Part shown: positions 36,203-45,123 of the stretch, piece after piece
How positions within the stretch are numbered: position 1 is the first letter of the stretch
Layout of the letters: each line of letters begins with the position of its first letter
Assembly (NCBI GenBank): GCA_024234895.1
Contig: JACKNJ010000002.1
Location: 501,001-565,000, forward strand
Direction: 5' to 3'
Length of the DNA: 64,000 bases
Origin: Gammaproteobacteria bacterium
GTDB lineage: Bacteria; Pseudomonadota; Gammaproteobacteria; JACKNK01
The notes under the pieces: model-generated
The model's input: the letters and a program-made list of their open reading frames with translations, nothing else
Told to the model about the DNA's origin: nothing
The model's database searches: none
Translations under genes and position numbers: made by a program

Positions 36203-36535
36203 ATGAGCGAATTACCCGCGTGCCCGAAGTGCGGCTCCGCGTTCACCTATCAGGACGGCGAGATGCTGATCTGCCCCGAATGTGGGCACGAATGGAACCC
36301 GGCGGACGTGGTCGAGACCGGTCTGGTCGTGCATGACACGAACGGCAACCGCCTCGCCGACGGCGATACGGTCACCGTGATCAAGGACCTGAAGGTGAAG
36401 GGTTCTTCGCTGGTCGTGAAGGTCGGCACCAAGGTCAAGAACATCCGTCTGGTCGAAGGCGACCACGACATCGATTGCCGCATCGACGGCATCGGCGCGA
36501 TGAAGCTCAAGTCGGAGTTCGTGAAAAAAGCCTGA
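36203..36535 (+). CDS. yjdM: YjdM/PhnA-family zinc-ribbon protein
   Basis: The product has 110 residues. An N-terminal zinc ribbon (CPKCGSAFTYQDGEMLICPECGHEW) is followed by the PhnA C-terminal SH3-like domain (GNRLADGDTVTVIKDLKVKGSSLVVKVGTKVKNIRLVEGDHDIDCRI). Despite the old name there is no good evidence that it acts in phosphonate use. It follows uvrD by 16 bases and precedes a paired repeat. Confidence 0.93.
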   Translation: MSELPACPKCGSAFTYQDGEMLICPECGHEWNPADVVETGLVVHDTNGNRLADGDTVTVIKDLKVKGSSLVVKVGTKVKNIRLVEGDHDIDCRIDGIGAMKLKSEFVKKA

Positions 36536-36541
36536 TGGCGG

Positions 36542-36616
36542 GTAGGGCGGATACCCGCAGGGGTTCCGCCAGCTCCAGCCTCAGGTCGGCGGAACCCCTT
36601 CGGGTATCCGCCCTAC
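36542..36616. repeat. Paired inverted repeat, GTAGGGCGG family (second copy)
   Basis: The arms GTAGGGCGGATACCCGCAGG and its inverse enclose about 20 bases. It is related to the pair at 22441, with GATACCC replacing GAACCC in the outer arms. Confidence 0.88.
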
Positions 36617-36701
36617 CGCGCTGGAAGCCATGCCACCAGACACGATGATGTTCACAACATCATCCAACCCAACTCCTGCCACGGTCAGAAAAGCCGAACA
36701 C

Positions 36702-36725
36702 CGATCGCGGCTGAAGCCGCTCCTG
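36702..36725 (-). repeat. Single REP-family element
   Basis: One inverted REP arm (GATCGCGGCTGAAGCCGCTCC) without a partner, next to a small perfect dyad at 36644-36664. Confidence 0.85.
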
Positions 36726-36755
36726 CACGGCGTAACCGGAGCACCCGGGGCAGGC

Positions 36756-36789
36756 AAAAAAAAGAGGGCACCCGAAGGTGCCCCCTTTT
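36756..36789 (-). terminator. Terminator of the torF-glnK-amtB operon
   Basis: Stem GGGCACC/GGTGCCC with a CGAA loop and an A-run on the left (a T-run on the minus strand), placed just past the amtB stop. Confidence 0.9.
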
Positions 36790-36835
36790 GCGCTTAACGC
36801 CCGGCCCCGCAGGGCCGGACCATCCATCCGGAGTC

Positions 36836-38095
<1,260 letters not shown>

Positions 38096-38109
38096 GTTTC
38101 GAATCCTCT

Positions 38110-38448
38110 TTAAAGGGCTTCGTCGCCGGATTCGCCGGTGCGAATGCGGACGACCTGTTCGACGGGCGAGACGAAAATCTTGCCGTCGCCGATCTTGCCG
38201 GTGCGCGCGGCGCCGGTGATGGCTTCGATGGCGCGGTCGACGAGATCGTCGGAGATGACCACGTCGATCTTCACCTTCGGCAGGAAGTCGACCACGTATT
38301 CGGCGCCACGGTAGAGCTCGGTGTGACCCTTCTGTCGCCCGAAGCCTTTCACCTCGGTGACGGTCACGCCCTGCACGCCGATTTCCGACAGTGCTTCACG
38401 CACGTCGTCCAGCTTGAAGGGCTTGATGATGGCGGTTACCAGTTTCAT
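38110..38448 (-). CDS. glnK: Nitrogen regulatory protein PII (GlnK)
   Basis: This 112-residue trimeric signal protein senses 2-oxoglutarate, ATP/ADP and glutamine. The T-loop holds Tyr51 (GAEYVVDF), the uridylylation site. The KGFGRQKGHTELYRG and VRIRTGESGDEAL blocks are typical. Linkage to amtB marks it as GlnK rather than GlnB. It is expected to plug AmtB when nitrogen is plentiful. Confidence 0.96.
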   Translation of the reverse strand: MKLVTAIIKPFKLDDVREALSEIGVQGVTVTEVKGFGRQKGHTELYRGAEYVVDFLPKVKIDVVISDDLVDRAIEAITGAARTGKIGDGKIFVSPVEQVVRIRTGESGDEAL

Positions 38449-38529
38449 TCGAATGGGCTCCTTGGGTTTTGGGAGAGCCCCTGCCCCGGCGCGCTCGGCA
38501 CCGGGGCAGGGGCTGGTCGGGCAGGTCGT

Positions 38530-39228
38530 TTAGAAGGACTTGCCGACGCTCAGGACGATGCGGTCGTCATACAGGTTGGAAGTCGAGGCGGCGGTCGCGC
38601 CCGAGTTGTCGACCCAGGTGACGCTGACGTCGAAGCCGGCCAGGCTGGTGGACAGGCCCAGGCTCATGTCTTCGTAGTCGTCACCCAGGGTGTCGTTGTC
38701 GAAGTCGGTGATGCCGTAGTGAGCGCTGAAGGTGAAGTCCTCGCCCAGCGGAATGTCGAGGCTCATGTTGTGGTAAATGGCTTCCTGCAGGCCGTAGAAG
38801 TCGTCGGAGTAGTTGAGGGTGTAGCCGACGGACGCGCCACCGAAGTCGTAACCGACGCCCACGTGGAATTCATGGGTGTTGTTGTCGTTGAAGCGGGTGC
38901 CCGGGTAGTAGTACAGCAACCAGCCCAGGTCGTAGCTGATGCCGGTTTCGCCGATCTCACCGCCGTATCCGGCGTAGAAATCCCATTCCATGTTCGCGCC
39001 GGCATAGAAGTTGGAGTCGACGTTGGAAGCCCAGGTGCCGGCGTAGAAGCCGCCGTAGGTCGCGTCGAAACCGCCCTGGATGGCCGGCGAGTTGTCGGTC
39101 TGGCTGACGCCGCGGAACATGTAATCGGAGTTCAGGGACACGTTGCCGGAGAGTTCCAGCTCGGCGGCGGCCATGGTGCTGGTCAGGAAAAGCGTGGTGC
39201 CGATGATGGCGAGCTTGTTGAGTTTCAT
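38530..39228 (-). CDS. torF: TorF-family putative outer-membrane porin
   Basis: The product has 232 residues. A signal peptide of about 22 residues (MKLNKLAIIGTTLFLTSTMAAA) is followed by a beta-barrel of alternating aromatic/hydrophobic strands (GNVSLNSDYMFRGVSQTDNSPAIQGGFDATYGG, GISYDLGWLLYYYPGTRF) ending in the outer-membrane sorting pattern VLSVGKSF with a terminal Phe. The family is found with amtB-glnK in several proteobacteria and may let ammonium or small nitrogen solutes through; the substrate is not shown. It is the first gene after the sigma54 promoter. Confidence 0.88.
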   Translation of the reverse strand: MKLNKLAIIGTTLFLTSTMAAAELELSGNVSLNSDYMFRGVSQTDNSPAIQGGFDATYGGFYAGTWASNVDSNFYAGANMEWDFYAGYGGEIGETGISYDLGWLLYYYPGTRFNDNNTHEFHVGVGYDFGGASVGYTLNYSDDFYGLQEAIYHNMSLDIPLGEDFTFSAHYGITDFDNDTLGDDYEDMSLGLSTSLAGFDVSVTWVDNSGATAASTSNLYDDRIVLSVGKSF

Positions 39229-39308
39229 CTGGTATTCCCCTCGTTGGATAGATGACAGACCCGCGCCGGATTGGGGCGAGGGCGGTGATTACTCACGGGG
39301 GACACTTC

Positions 39309-39324
39309 AGCAGCGTCCGTGCCA
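39309..39324 (-). promoter_or_regulatory. Sigma54 promoter of torF-glnK-amtB
   Basis: Minus strand TGGCACGGACGCTGCT matches the -24/-12 consensus TGGCACG-N4-TTGCW with a single mismatch and correct GG-GC spacing. It lies about 80 bases before the torF start. Confidence 0.85.
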
Positions 39325-39419
39325 GTTTAAGTTTTTATTAATATTCAAATGCTTACGCCCCGGCGCCTCATCGCGGCACGGGTTCGCGCGCACCAAGCCG
39401 GGCGCGGGCACCATCTTGA

Positions 39420-39436
39420 TGCACTGATCTGGTGCA
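39420..39436. promoter_or_regulatory. NtrC binding site upstream of torF
   Basis: TGCACTGATCTGGTGCA is a TGCAC-N7-GTGCA dyad, nearly identical to the strong NtrC sites of enteric glnA. It sits about 100 bases upstream of the sigma54 promoter, a normal enhancer distance. Weaker half-sites (GCACCAAGCC at 39390, GCACCATC at 39409) lie between them, along with an AT-rich stretch that could bend DNA. Confidence 0.85.
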
Positions 39437-39543
39437 AAATCAGGTGCGTTCCGGACACAGCCGGTGTCGAATTCGCATCCCCGCCCCGGGCGCCCGATTC
39501 GGCTATCGTTAGCAACCGCTTTGATTCCGCCATGAGGTATCCC

Positions 39544-39801
39544 ATGAACCGCACATTCATCGACGATCTGGCGCGCCAGTTCGGTGACGCACTGCCCGGC
39601 GGCATGACCGACCTGAAGGGCGACCTGGAACGGCAGTGGCGCGCGATCCTGCAGGCCCAGTTCGCCAAGCTCGACCTGGTCACGCGCGAGGAGTTCGACG
39701 TGCAGAGCGGCGTGCTCGCGCGCACCCGGGAAAAGGTCGAGGCCCTGGAGCGCCGCGTCGCGATGCTCGAGAAGCTCGCGCTGGACAAGCCAGACACCTG
39801 A
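39544..39801 (+). CDS. ubiK: Ubiquinone biosynthesis accessory factor UbiK (YqiC/BMFP)
   Basis: The product has 85 residues. GAGG with a 6-base gap favours ATG 39544 over ATG 39532. The N-terminal helix (MNRTFIDDLARQFGDALPGG) and the C-terminal coiled coil (LDLVTREEFDVQSGVLARTREKVEALERRVAMLE) match UbiK. It trimerises with UbiJ to help late ubiquinone steps; membrane fusogenic activity has also been reported for the family. It is divergent from torF and probably co-transcribed with comM. Confidence 0.92.
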   Translation: MNRTFIDDLARQFGDALPGGMTDLKGDLERQWRAILQAQFAKLDLVTREEFDVQSGVLARTREKVEALERRVAMLEKLALDKPDT

Positions 39802-39822
39802 CCAACCGCTGAACAATCCGGA

Positions 39823-41370
39823 ATGGACACCACCGCATACGACACCAATCAGGACGGTGACGGCCTCGCCGTCGTCTACAGCCGCGCGCAGGTCGGCATC
39901 GACGCCCCGCTGGTCACCGTCGAGGCGCACCTCGGCATCGGCCTGCCCAGCCTGTCGATCGTCGGTCTGCCCGAGGCGGCGGTTAAGGAGAGCAAGGACC
40001 GCGTGCGCGCGGCGGTGTTGAACAGCCGCTACGACTTCCCGGCCCGCCGCCTGACCATCAATCTGGCGCCCGCCGATCTGCCCAAGGAAGGCGGGCGCTT
40101 CGACCTGCCGGTCGCGATCGGCATCCTCGCCGCCTCCGGGCAGGTTCCTCTGGAGACGCTGCACCGCTACGAGTTCCTCGGCGAGCTCGCCCTCGGTGGC
40201 CAGCTACGCCCGGTCCACGCGGTGTTGCCGGCGGTGCTCGCGGCGCGGGCGGCCGGTCGGCGCCTGATCGTGCCCGCCCACAATGCCGCCGAGGCGGCGC
40301 TCGTGCCCGACGCGCACTGTCTGAGTGCGTCCCACCTGCTGGAGGTCTGCGCGCACCTGCAAGGCACGCAGGCGCTGCCCGAGGTGTCCCCAGCGACGGA
40401 CGTCGTCGAGATGTTCCCGCCCGAGGACCTGCGCGATGTGCGCGGCCAGCATCAGGCCAAGCGCGCGCTGGAGATCGCCGCTGCCGGCGGCCACTCGTTG
40501 CTGATGAGCGGCCCGCCCGGCACCGGCAAGAGCATGCTGGCGCGACGTCTGGTCGGCCTGCTGCCCCCGCTGAGCGAAGCCGAGGCCCTGGAGGTCGCCG
40601 CCATCGCCTCCATCGGTGGCGAGCCGCTCGATGCGCCCCGCTGGCGGCAGCGGCGCATGCGCGCCCCGCACCATTCATCCTCGGCGCCGGCCCTGGTCGG
40701 CGGCGGCTCGAATCCGAAACCCGGCGAGATCAGTCGCGCGCACAACTCCGTGCTGTTTCTGGACGAACTGCCCGAGTTCAGCCGGCAGGTGCTGGAGACG
40801 CTGCGCGAGCCGCTGGAGACCGGTCAGGTCGAGATCTCCCGCGCCGCGCGGCACGCGCGCTTCCCGGCGCGCTTCCAGTTGATCGCGGCGATGAATCCCT
40901 GCCCCTGCGGTTATCTCGGCGATACCCAGCACGAATGCCGCTGCACGCCGGATCAGATCGCCCGCTATCGGGGACGCATCTCCGGGCCGCTGCTGGATCG
41001 CATCGACATGCTCATCGAGGTCCCGCGCGTGCCGCAGGAACAACTGCGCAGCGGTACGGCGCCGGACGGCGAGGGCAGCGCCGCGGTGCGTGCCCGCGTG
41101 ATCGCCGCCCGCGATCGGCAACTACGCCGCGCCGGGCAACTCAATCACGCCCTCGGCAGCGCCGGGATCGATCGGGATTGCGCGCTGGATGAACGCGGTC
41201 ACGGCCTGCTCGACCAGGCCATGGAGCGCTTCGGCCTGTCCGCGCGCAGCTATCACCGCATCCTCAAGGTGGCGCGCACCATCGCCGATCTGGCCGGCGC
41301 CGAGCGGATCAGCGCGGTGCACCTGTCCGAGGCGATCGCCTACCGTCGTTTCGAACGCGGCGGTGTCTGA
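39823..41370 (+). CDS. comM: YifB/ComM AAA+ ATPase (Mg-chelatase-like)
   Basis: The product has 515 residues. An N-terminal S5/Lon-like domain (~10-140) is followed by the AAA+ Mg-chelatase core with Walker A SGPPGTGKS at about residues 229-237, Walker B VLFLDELPEF and a zinc-like Cys cluster (NPCPCGYLGDTQHECRC). The C-terminal helicase-like domain ends RTIADLAGAERISAVHLSEAIAYR. ComM drives branch migration during natural transformation in Vibrio, so the cell may be competent; no other competence genes are in the window. Confidence 0.94.
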   Translation: MDTTAYDTNQDGDGLAVVYSRAQVGIDAPLVTVEAHLGIGLPSLSIVGLPEAAVKESKDRVRAAVLNSRYDFPARRLTINLAPADLPKEGGRFDLPVAIGILAASGQVPLETLHRYEFLGELALGGQLRPVHAVLPAVLAARAAGRRLIVPAHNAAEAALVPDAHCLSASHLLEVCAHLQGTQALPEVSPATDVVEMFPPEDLRDVRGQHQAKRALEIAAAGGHSLLMSGPPGTGKSMLARRLVGLLPPLSEAEALEVAAIASIGGEPLDAPRWRQRRMRAPHHSSSAPALVGGGSNPKPGEISRAHNSVLFLDELPEFSRQVLETLREPLETGQVEISRAARHARFPARFQLIAAMNPCPCGYLGDTQHECRCTPDQIARYRGRISGPLLDRIDMLIEVPRVPQEQLRSGTAPDGEGSAAVRARVIAARDRQLRRAGQLNHALGSAGIDRDCALDERGHGLLDQAMERFGLSARSYHRILKVARTIADLAGAERISAVHLSEAIAYRRFERGGV

Positions 41371-41374
41371 CCGG

Positions 41375-41758
41375 CTATTCGTATTCGCCCGCCCGACGCG
41401 CATCGCCGCGCACCCTGTCGGCGGGATATCGCGCCTCGTTGAGCTCGATCTTGCGCCAGGCCGCGTCGACCAGATCGATGCCCAGGCGTTCGGCCGTGCG
41501 GATCGTGTAGATGAAGATGTCGGCGAGTTCCAGGGCCACCTCGTCGAGCTTGTCCGGCGGCAGCGATGCGCTCTGTTCCGGGGTCAGCCACTGGAAGTGT
41601 TCGACCAGTTCGGCGGCCTCCCCGATCAGGGCCATGGAAAGATTCTTGGGGGTGTGGAACTGCTCCCAGTCGCGCGCCCGGGCGAATTCGACCAGGCGCG
41701 CATTGAGTGCATCGATGTTGTCGGCATGGGGCGCTTGCGCGTGTTCTGGCTTGGACAC
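41375..41758 (-). CDS. MazG-like nucleotide pyrophosphohydrolase
   Basis: This 127-residue protein starts at GTG 41758. It has the all-alpha NTP pyrophosphatase fold, with metal ligands in EAAELVEHFQW (ExxE region) and DEVALELADIFIYTIRTAERLG (ExxD region). It resembles RS21-C6/dCTPase-type MazG proteins that cleave modified or excess nucleotides such as dCTP. The gene is convergent with comM, with four bases between stops. Confidence 0.9.
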   Translation of the reverse strand: MSKPEHAQAPHADNIDALNARLVEFARARDWEQFHTPKNLSMALIGEAAELVEHFQWLTPEQSASLPPDKLDEVALELADIFIYTIRTAERLGIDLVDAAWRKIELNEARYPADRVRGDARRAGEYE

Positions 41759-41817
41759 GTTACGTTCCTTGGACGATAGTTCGGCGTCGTCAAACCGCCG
41801 TTAAACAGAGGTTGTCC

Positions 41818-42765
41818 ATGCTCGCACGTTTGCTCCTCCCGCTCATGCTCCTGGTCCCGGCCCTTGCCTGCGCCGCGAAGGCCCCCGCGATTCCCGATCA
41901 TCAGGCCGTCAAGGTCGCCGACGGCGTGTGGGTGATCCACGGTCCGATGGAGCAGCCGAACGCCGACAATCGCGGCTTCATGAACAATCCGGCCTGGGTG
42001 GAGACCAGCGCGGGCGTGGTCATCGTCGATCCGGGCAGCAGCGTGCAGGTCGGCGACATGGTGCTGCGCATGCTGCGCGCCCACACGGACGCGCCGATCG
42101 CCGCCGTGCTCAACACCCATGAACATGGCGATCACTGGCTCGGCAATCAGGCGATCCGCGATGCCTACCCGGAAGTGCCGATCTACGCACACCCGAACAT
42201 GATCGCCAAGCTCGACACGGGTCTCGGCGAGACCTGGATCGACCTGATGCACACCCTGACCAACGGCGCGACCGACGGCACCGTGCCGGTCGGCCCGACG
42301 CTTCCGCTCGACGACGGCGACGTCATCGCGATCGGTGACCGCACCTTCAATATTCATCACAAGGGCCCGGCCCATACCCACAGCGACATCATGATCGAGG
42401 TGCCGGAACTGAAATTGCTGTTCGGCGGCGATAACGTCATCAACGGTCGACTGGTGCGGCTCGACGATGGCCAGATCGCCGGCAGCATCGGCAGCCTCGA
42501 TTACGCCCTGACACTCGACCTGGCCGTGGTCGTGCCCGGCCATGGGCTGACCGGTGGCAGCGAGATCGTCCGGGAATACCGCGATTACCTCGATGCGCTC
42601 CATTCCACGGTCGTCCGGCTCTTCGCTGAGGGTCAGAGCGATTTCGAGATGAAGGACGCGGTGGTCGAGGCCTGCGCTCGCTGGTCGAAATGGGCGGGGT
42701 TCGACGATGAGATCGGTCGCAATCTCAACCGCGCCTACCTGGAAGTGGAGGCGGCCGCATTCTGA
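41818..42765 (+). CDS. Secreted metallo-beta-lactamase-fold hydrolase
   Basis: This 315-residue protein starts at ATG 41818 and has a signal peptide (LLLPLMLLVPALACAA, cut near residue 20). The MBL zinc motif HEHGDH is at residues 101-106, followed by HHKGPAHTHSD and the late VVPGHGL. It resembles SoxH-like and quinoprotein-relay zinc hydrolases rather than true beta-lactamases; in the cell it would be periplasmic. A double rhodanese follows after 164 bases. A role in sulfur or thiol chemistry is plausible from context but unproven. Confidence 0.87.
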   Translation: MLARLLLPLMLLVPALACAAKAPAIPDHQAVKVADGVWVIHGPMEQPNADNRGFMNNPAWVETSAGVVIVDPGSSVQVGDMVLRMLRAHTDAPIAAVLNTHEHGDHWLGNQAIRDAYPEVPIYAHPNMIAKLDTGLGETWIDLMHTLTNGATDGTVPVGPTLPLDDGDVIAIGDRTFNIHHKGPAHTHSDIMIEVPELKLLFGGDNVINGRLVRLDDGQIAGSIGSLDYALTLDLAVVVPGHGLTGGSEIVREYRDYLDALHSTVVRLFAEGQSDFEMKDAVVEACARWSKWAGFDDEIGRNLNRAYLEVEAAAF

Positions 42766-42929
42766 TTGACAAATGCGGCGATTCGTTCACGTTACGGGCT
42801 TGGGCGTCCGCTTGAACGGGCGTTCGCCATTTTGCTGATGCACGGCCATAGGTATGGCCCCAATCCATGACCACGACGCCAGGAAAAACAATGAAGCGTC
42901 GGCTCATGAACACTAGGAGGAAGTTGCTT

Positions 42930-43769
42930 ATGGCGCTCAATCCGAGCCGCTTCGCGATCCAGCCCCGCATCGTCGCCGGCGGCGTCGCGGGGTTCTGTCT
43001 GGCCCTGCTCGCCGGCCTGATGCCGTCCATCGCCAGTGCGAACGACGACTATCCGCTGCGCGATCGATACAAGGACGTGCCGCTGATCAGTATTGAACAG
43101 CTGCGCGAGTCACTGAACGACGTGACCGTGGTCGACGTGCGTTCGGCGTTCGAACATTCCGTGCTGCGCATCGACGGTGCCCTGAACGCGTCGGTCGGTG
43201 ATCACCGTTTCCCGATCCTCATCAAGGAAATGAGGGATTCCACAGGCAAACCGCTGGTGCTGTATTGCAACGGCCATACCTGCGAGAAGTCCTATCAGGC
43301 CGGGCGCCTTGCGCATCACGCCGGACTCACCGACACGCGGATTTACGATGGCGGTATCGACGACTGGGCGCACGCCTACCCGGAACTGACGCAGCTGCTC
43401 GGCAAGCCGTTGACCAGCGTGGATCGTCTGATCAGCAAGGAAAAGCTGGCGCAGCACACGCTGACCCCGGAAGAGTTCGCGAAGATCGTGCCGAGCGCGG
43501 TGGTCGTGGATATCCGCACGCCGCTGGAACGGGCCGGTCTCGGGCTGTTCGTGGGTCGTGAGCGACCGGTCCTGCTCGACAACGCACGACGTCTCGATCG
43601 CATGATCGAGCGGGCCAGGGAAGGCGGGAAGCCTCTCCTGGTCTACGACAACACGGGCCGTGAGGTGCCGTGGTTGCAGTACTACCTCGAAGAGCAGGGC
43701 CTGACCGACTACTGGTTCATGAAAGGGGGGGCTCGCGCCTTCTTCGAATACCTCCAGGGCGGCGGCTGA
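42930..43769 (+). CDS. Exported tandem rhodanese-domain protein
   Basis: This 279-residue protein starts at ATG 42930, which has the best ribosome site in the region (AGGAGG, 9 bases upstream) and opens directly into a signal peptide (VAGGVAGFCLALLAGLMPSIASA). The first rhodanese domain has the active-site Cys113 in LVLYCNGHTCEKS. In the second (LLVYDNTGREVPW) the Cys is replaced by Asp, so only one domain can carry a persulfide. It is likely a periplasmic sulfur-transfer protein. A strong terminator follows. Confidence 0.88.
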   Translation: MALNPSRFAIQPRIVAGGVAGFCLALLAGLMPSIASANDDYPLRDRYKDVPLISIEQLRESLNDVTVVDVRSAFEHSVLRIDGALNASVGDHRFPILIKEMRDSTGKPLVLYCNGHTCEKSYQAGRLAHHAGLTDTRIYDGGIDDWAHAYPELTQLLGKPLTSVDRLISKEKLAQHTLTPEEFAKIVPSAVVVDIRTPLERAGLGLFVGRERPVLLDNARRLDRMIERAREGGKPLLVYDNTGREVPWLQYYLEEQGLTDYWFMKGGARAFFEYLQGGG

Positions 43770-43794
43770 CCTCGCCCGGGCTGTGTGGTCACGA

Positions 43795-43826
43795 GGCCCG
43801 CGAACCAGCCGGTTCGCGGGCCTTTT
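43795..43826 (+). terminator. Terminator after the rhodanese gene
   Basis: 12-bp perfect stem GGCCCGCGAACC/GGTTCGCGGGCC with an AGCC loop and TTTT. Confidence 0.93.
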
Positions 43827-43907
43827 GATTGTTGATGCGGTGTCGTTCCGGGCGAAGGCGATGTATGATCGCGCTCCGGCTCCGGGCCGTTATCAGGGAT
43901 TCCTGCG

Positions 43908-44969
43908 ATGCGTGCGATGTTGATCCTTGTCCTGCTGTTCGCACTCGGCATGCCCGGCATCGTCGCGGGGGCCGATGATGCGCCACCGTCGAGGGTGGTG
44001 GTCGCGGCGGTGGTCGAACGCGAGATCAGCCCGACCACGCGTCTGGAGGGCGTGCTGCGCTTCATCCGGGTCTCCGAAGTGGCCGGCGAGATCGAGGGCC
44101 TGATCACCGAGCATCGCTTCGATACCGGCTGGAAGCTGGACAAGGGTGCGGTCATGGTCGCCCTGAACAACGACCTGGCCGAGCAGGACCGCGCGGTCAC
44201 CGAGGCCGAGATCGCCGAGGTCGATGCCGACATCGAACGTCGTGCGCGCGAGCTCCAGCGCCTGCAATCCCTGAAACGCGACAACGTCGCCAGCGCCAGC
44301 GCGGTCGACGAGGCCTTTTTCGCCCACAAGGCCCTGCAGAAGCGCAAGGTCGCGCTGGAGCGCCGCCTGCACCGGCAGGACCTGCTGCTGGCCAAGCGCG
44401 AGGTGCGCGCGCCATTCGATGGCATCGTGGTCGAGAAGAAGAAGGAGCTGGGTGACTGGCTCGAATATGGCGCCGCGATCGCACGATTCGGCTCAACCGA
44501 GGGCATGCAGGCGATCGTGCCGGTATCCGAGTCGCTGCTGCCGTTCCAGAACAAGGGCGATCGCTACGATGTGTATTTCCCGGCGCTCGGCCATGCGGTG
44601 CAGGGAAAGCTGACCGGCATCGTGCCGTTCGCCGAGGTGCGTTCCAAATCGGTGTATCTGAAGATTCTGGTGCCCTACGAGCCCGGCATGATCGAGAACA
44701 CCTCCGCCCAGGTGGAACTGCCGACCGCCGCACGCCGCACGCTGCGCCTGATCCCGCGCGCCGCGCTGTTGCAGAAGCCGGGTCAGACCACCGTGTTCGC
44801 GGTGGTCGACGGCAAGGCGAAGGCGCTGGACGTGAACATCGTCGCGCGCATCGACGGTTACATCGCTGTCGATGACGACGCCGTTACCGCCGGTCTAGCC
44901 GTGGTCGTCGATGGCAACGACCGCCTCCAGGACGGCGCCGCCGTCGAGATCGTGCAGAGCGGACAGTGA
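43908..44969 (+). CDS. RND efflux periplasmic adaptor (HlyD/MFP family)
   Basis: The product has 353 residues. A signal peptide (MLILVLLFALGMPGIVAGA) is followed by the lipoyl/barrel-sandwich halves split by a coiled-coil hairpin (DRAVTEAEIAEVDADIERRARELQRLQSLKRDNVAS ... KRKVALERRLHRQDLLLAKREVRAPFDGIV), then beta-barrel and membrane-proximal domains. It bridges the inner-membrane pump at 45124 to an outer-membrane channel encoded elsewhere. No lipobox is evident, so it may be soluble in the periplasm. Confidence 0.93.
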   Translation: MRAMLILVLLFALGMPGIVAGADDAPPSRVVVAAVVEREISPTTRLEGVLRFIRVSEVAGEIEGLITEHRFDTGWKLDKGAVMVALNNDLAEQDRAVTEAEIAEVDADIERRARELQRLQSLKRDNVASASAVDEAFFAHKALQKRKVALERRLHRQDLLLAKREVRAPFDGIVVEKKKELGDWLEYGAAIARFGSTEGMQAIVPVSESLLPFQNKGDRYDVYFPALGHAVQGKLTGIVPFAEVRSKSVYLKILVPYEPGMIENTSAQVELPTAARRTLRLIPRAALLQKPGQTTVFAVVDGKAKALDVNIVARIDGYIAVDDDAVTAGLAVVVDGNDRLQDGAAVEIVQSGQ

Positions 44970-44988
44970 TGGCTGTGCACCGAATGTC

Positions 44989-45078
44989 GCCGCAAAGACG
45001 CAAAGCCGCAAAGGGTTTGATCCGGGGTGCCCTTGGCTGCGGATTTGTTCGCTCTTTGCGACTTTGCGTCTTTGCGGC
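44989..45078. repeat. Paired inverted repeat, GCCGCAAAGACGCAAAG family
   Basis: The arms GCCGCAAAGACGCAAAGCCG and the inverse (GACTTTGCGTCTTTGCGGC) enclose a short core. It is inserted between the adaptor and the pump genes and lengthens their gap to about 150 bases. Confidence 0.85.
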
Positions 45079-45123
45079 AAATCCAATTGGCCGCGTCGAT
45101 GTGGGCACGGGGCTGGTCTGACG

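Noticed and set aside
41818..42765. A true beta-lactamase
   Set aside because: Zinc motif and fold are shared by many hydrolases; overall sequence is closer to SoxH-like proteins and no resistance context is visible.
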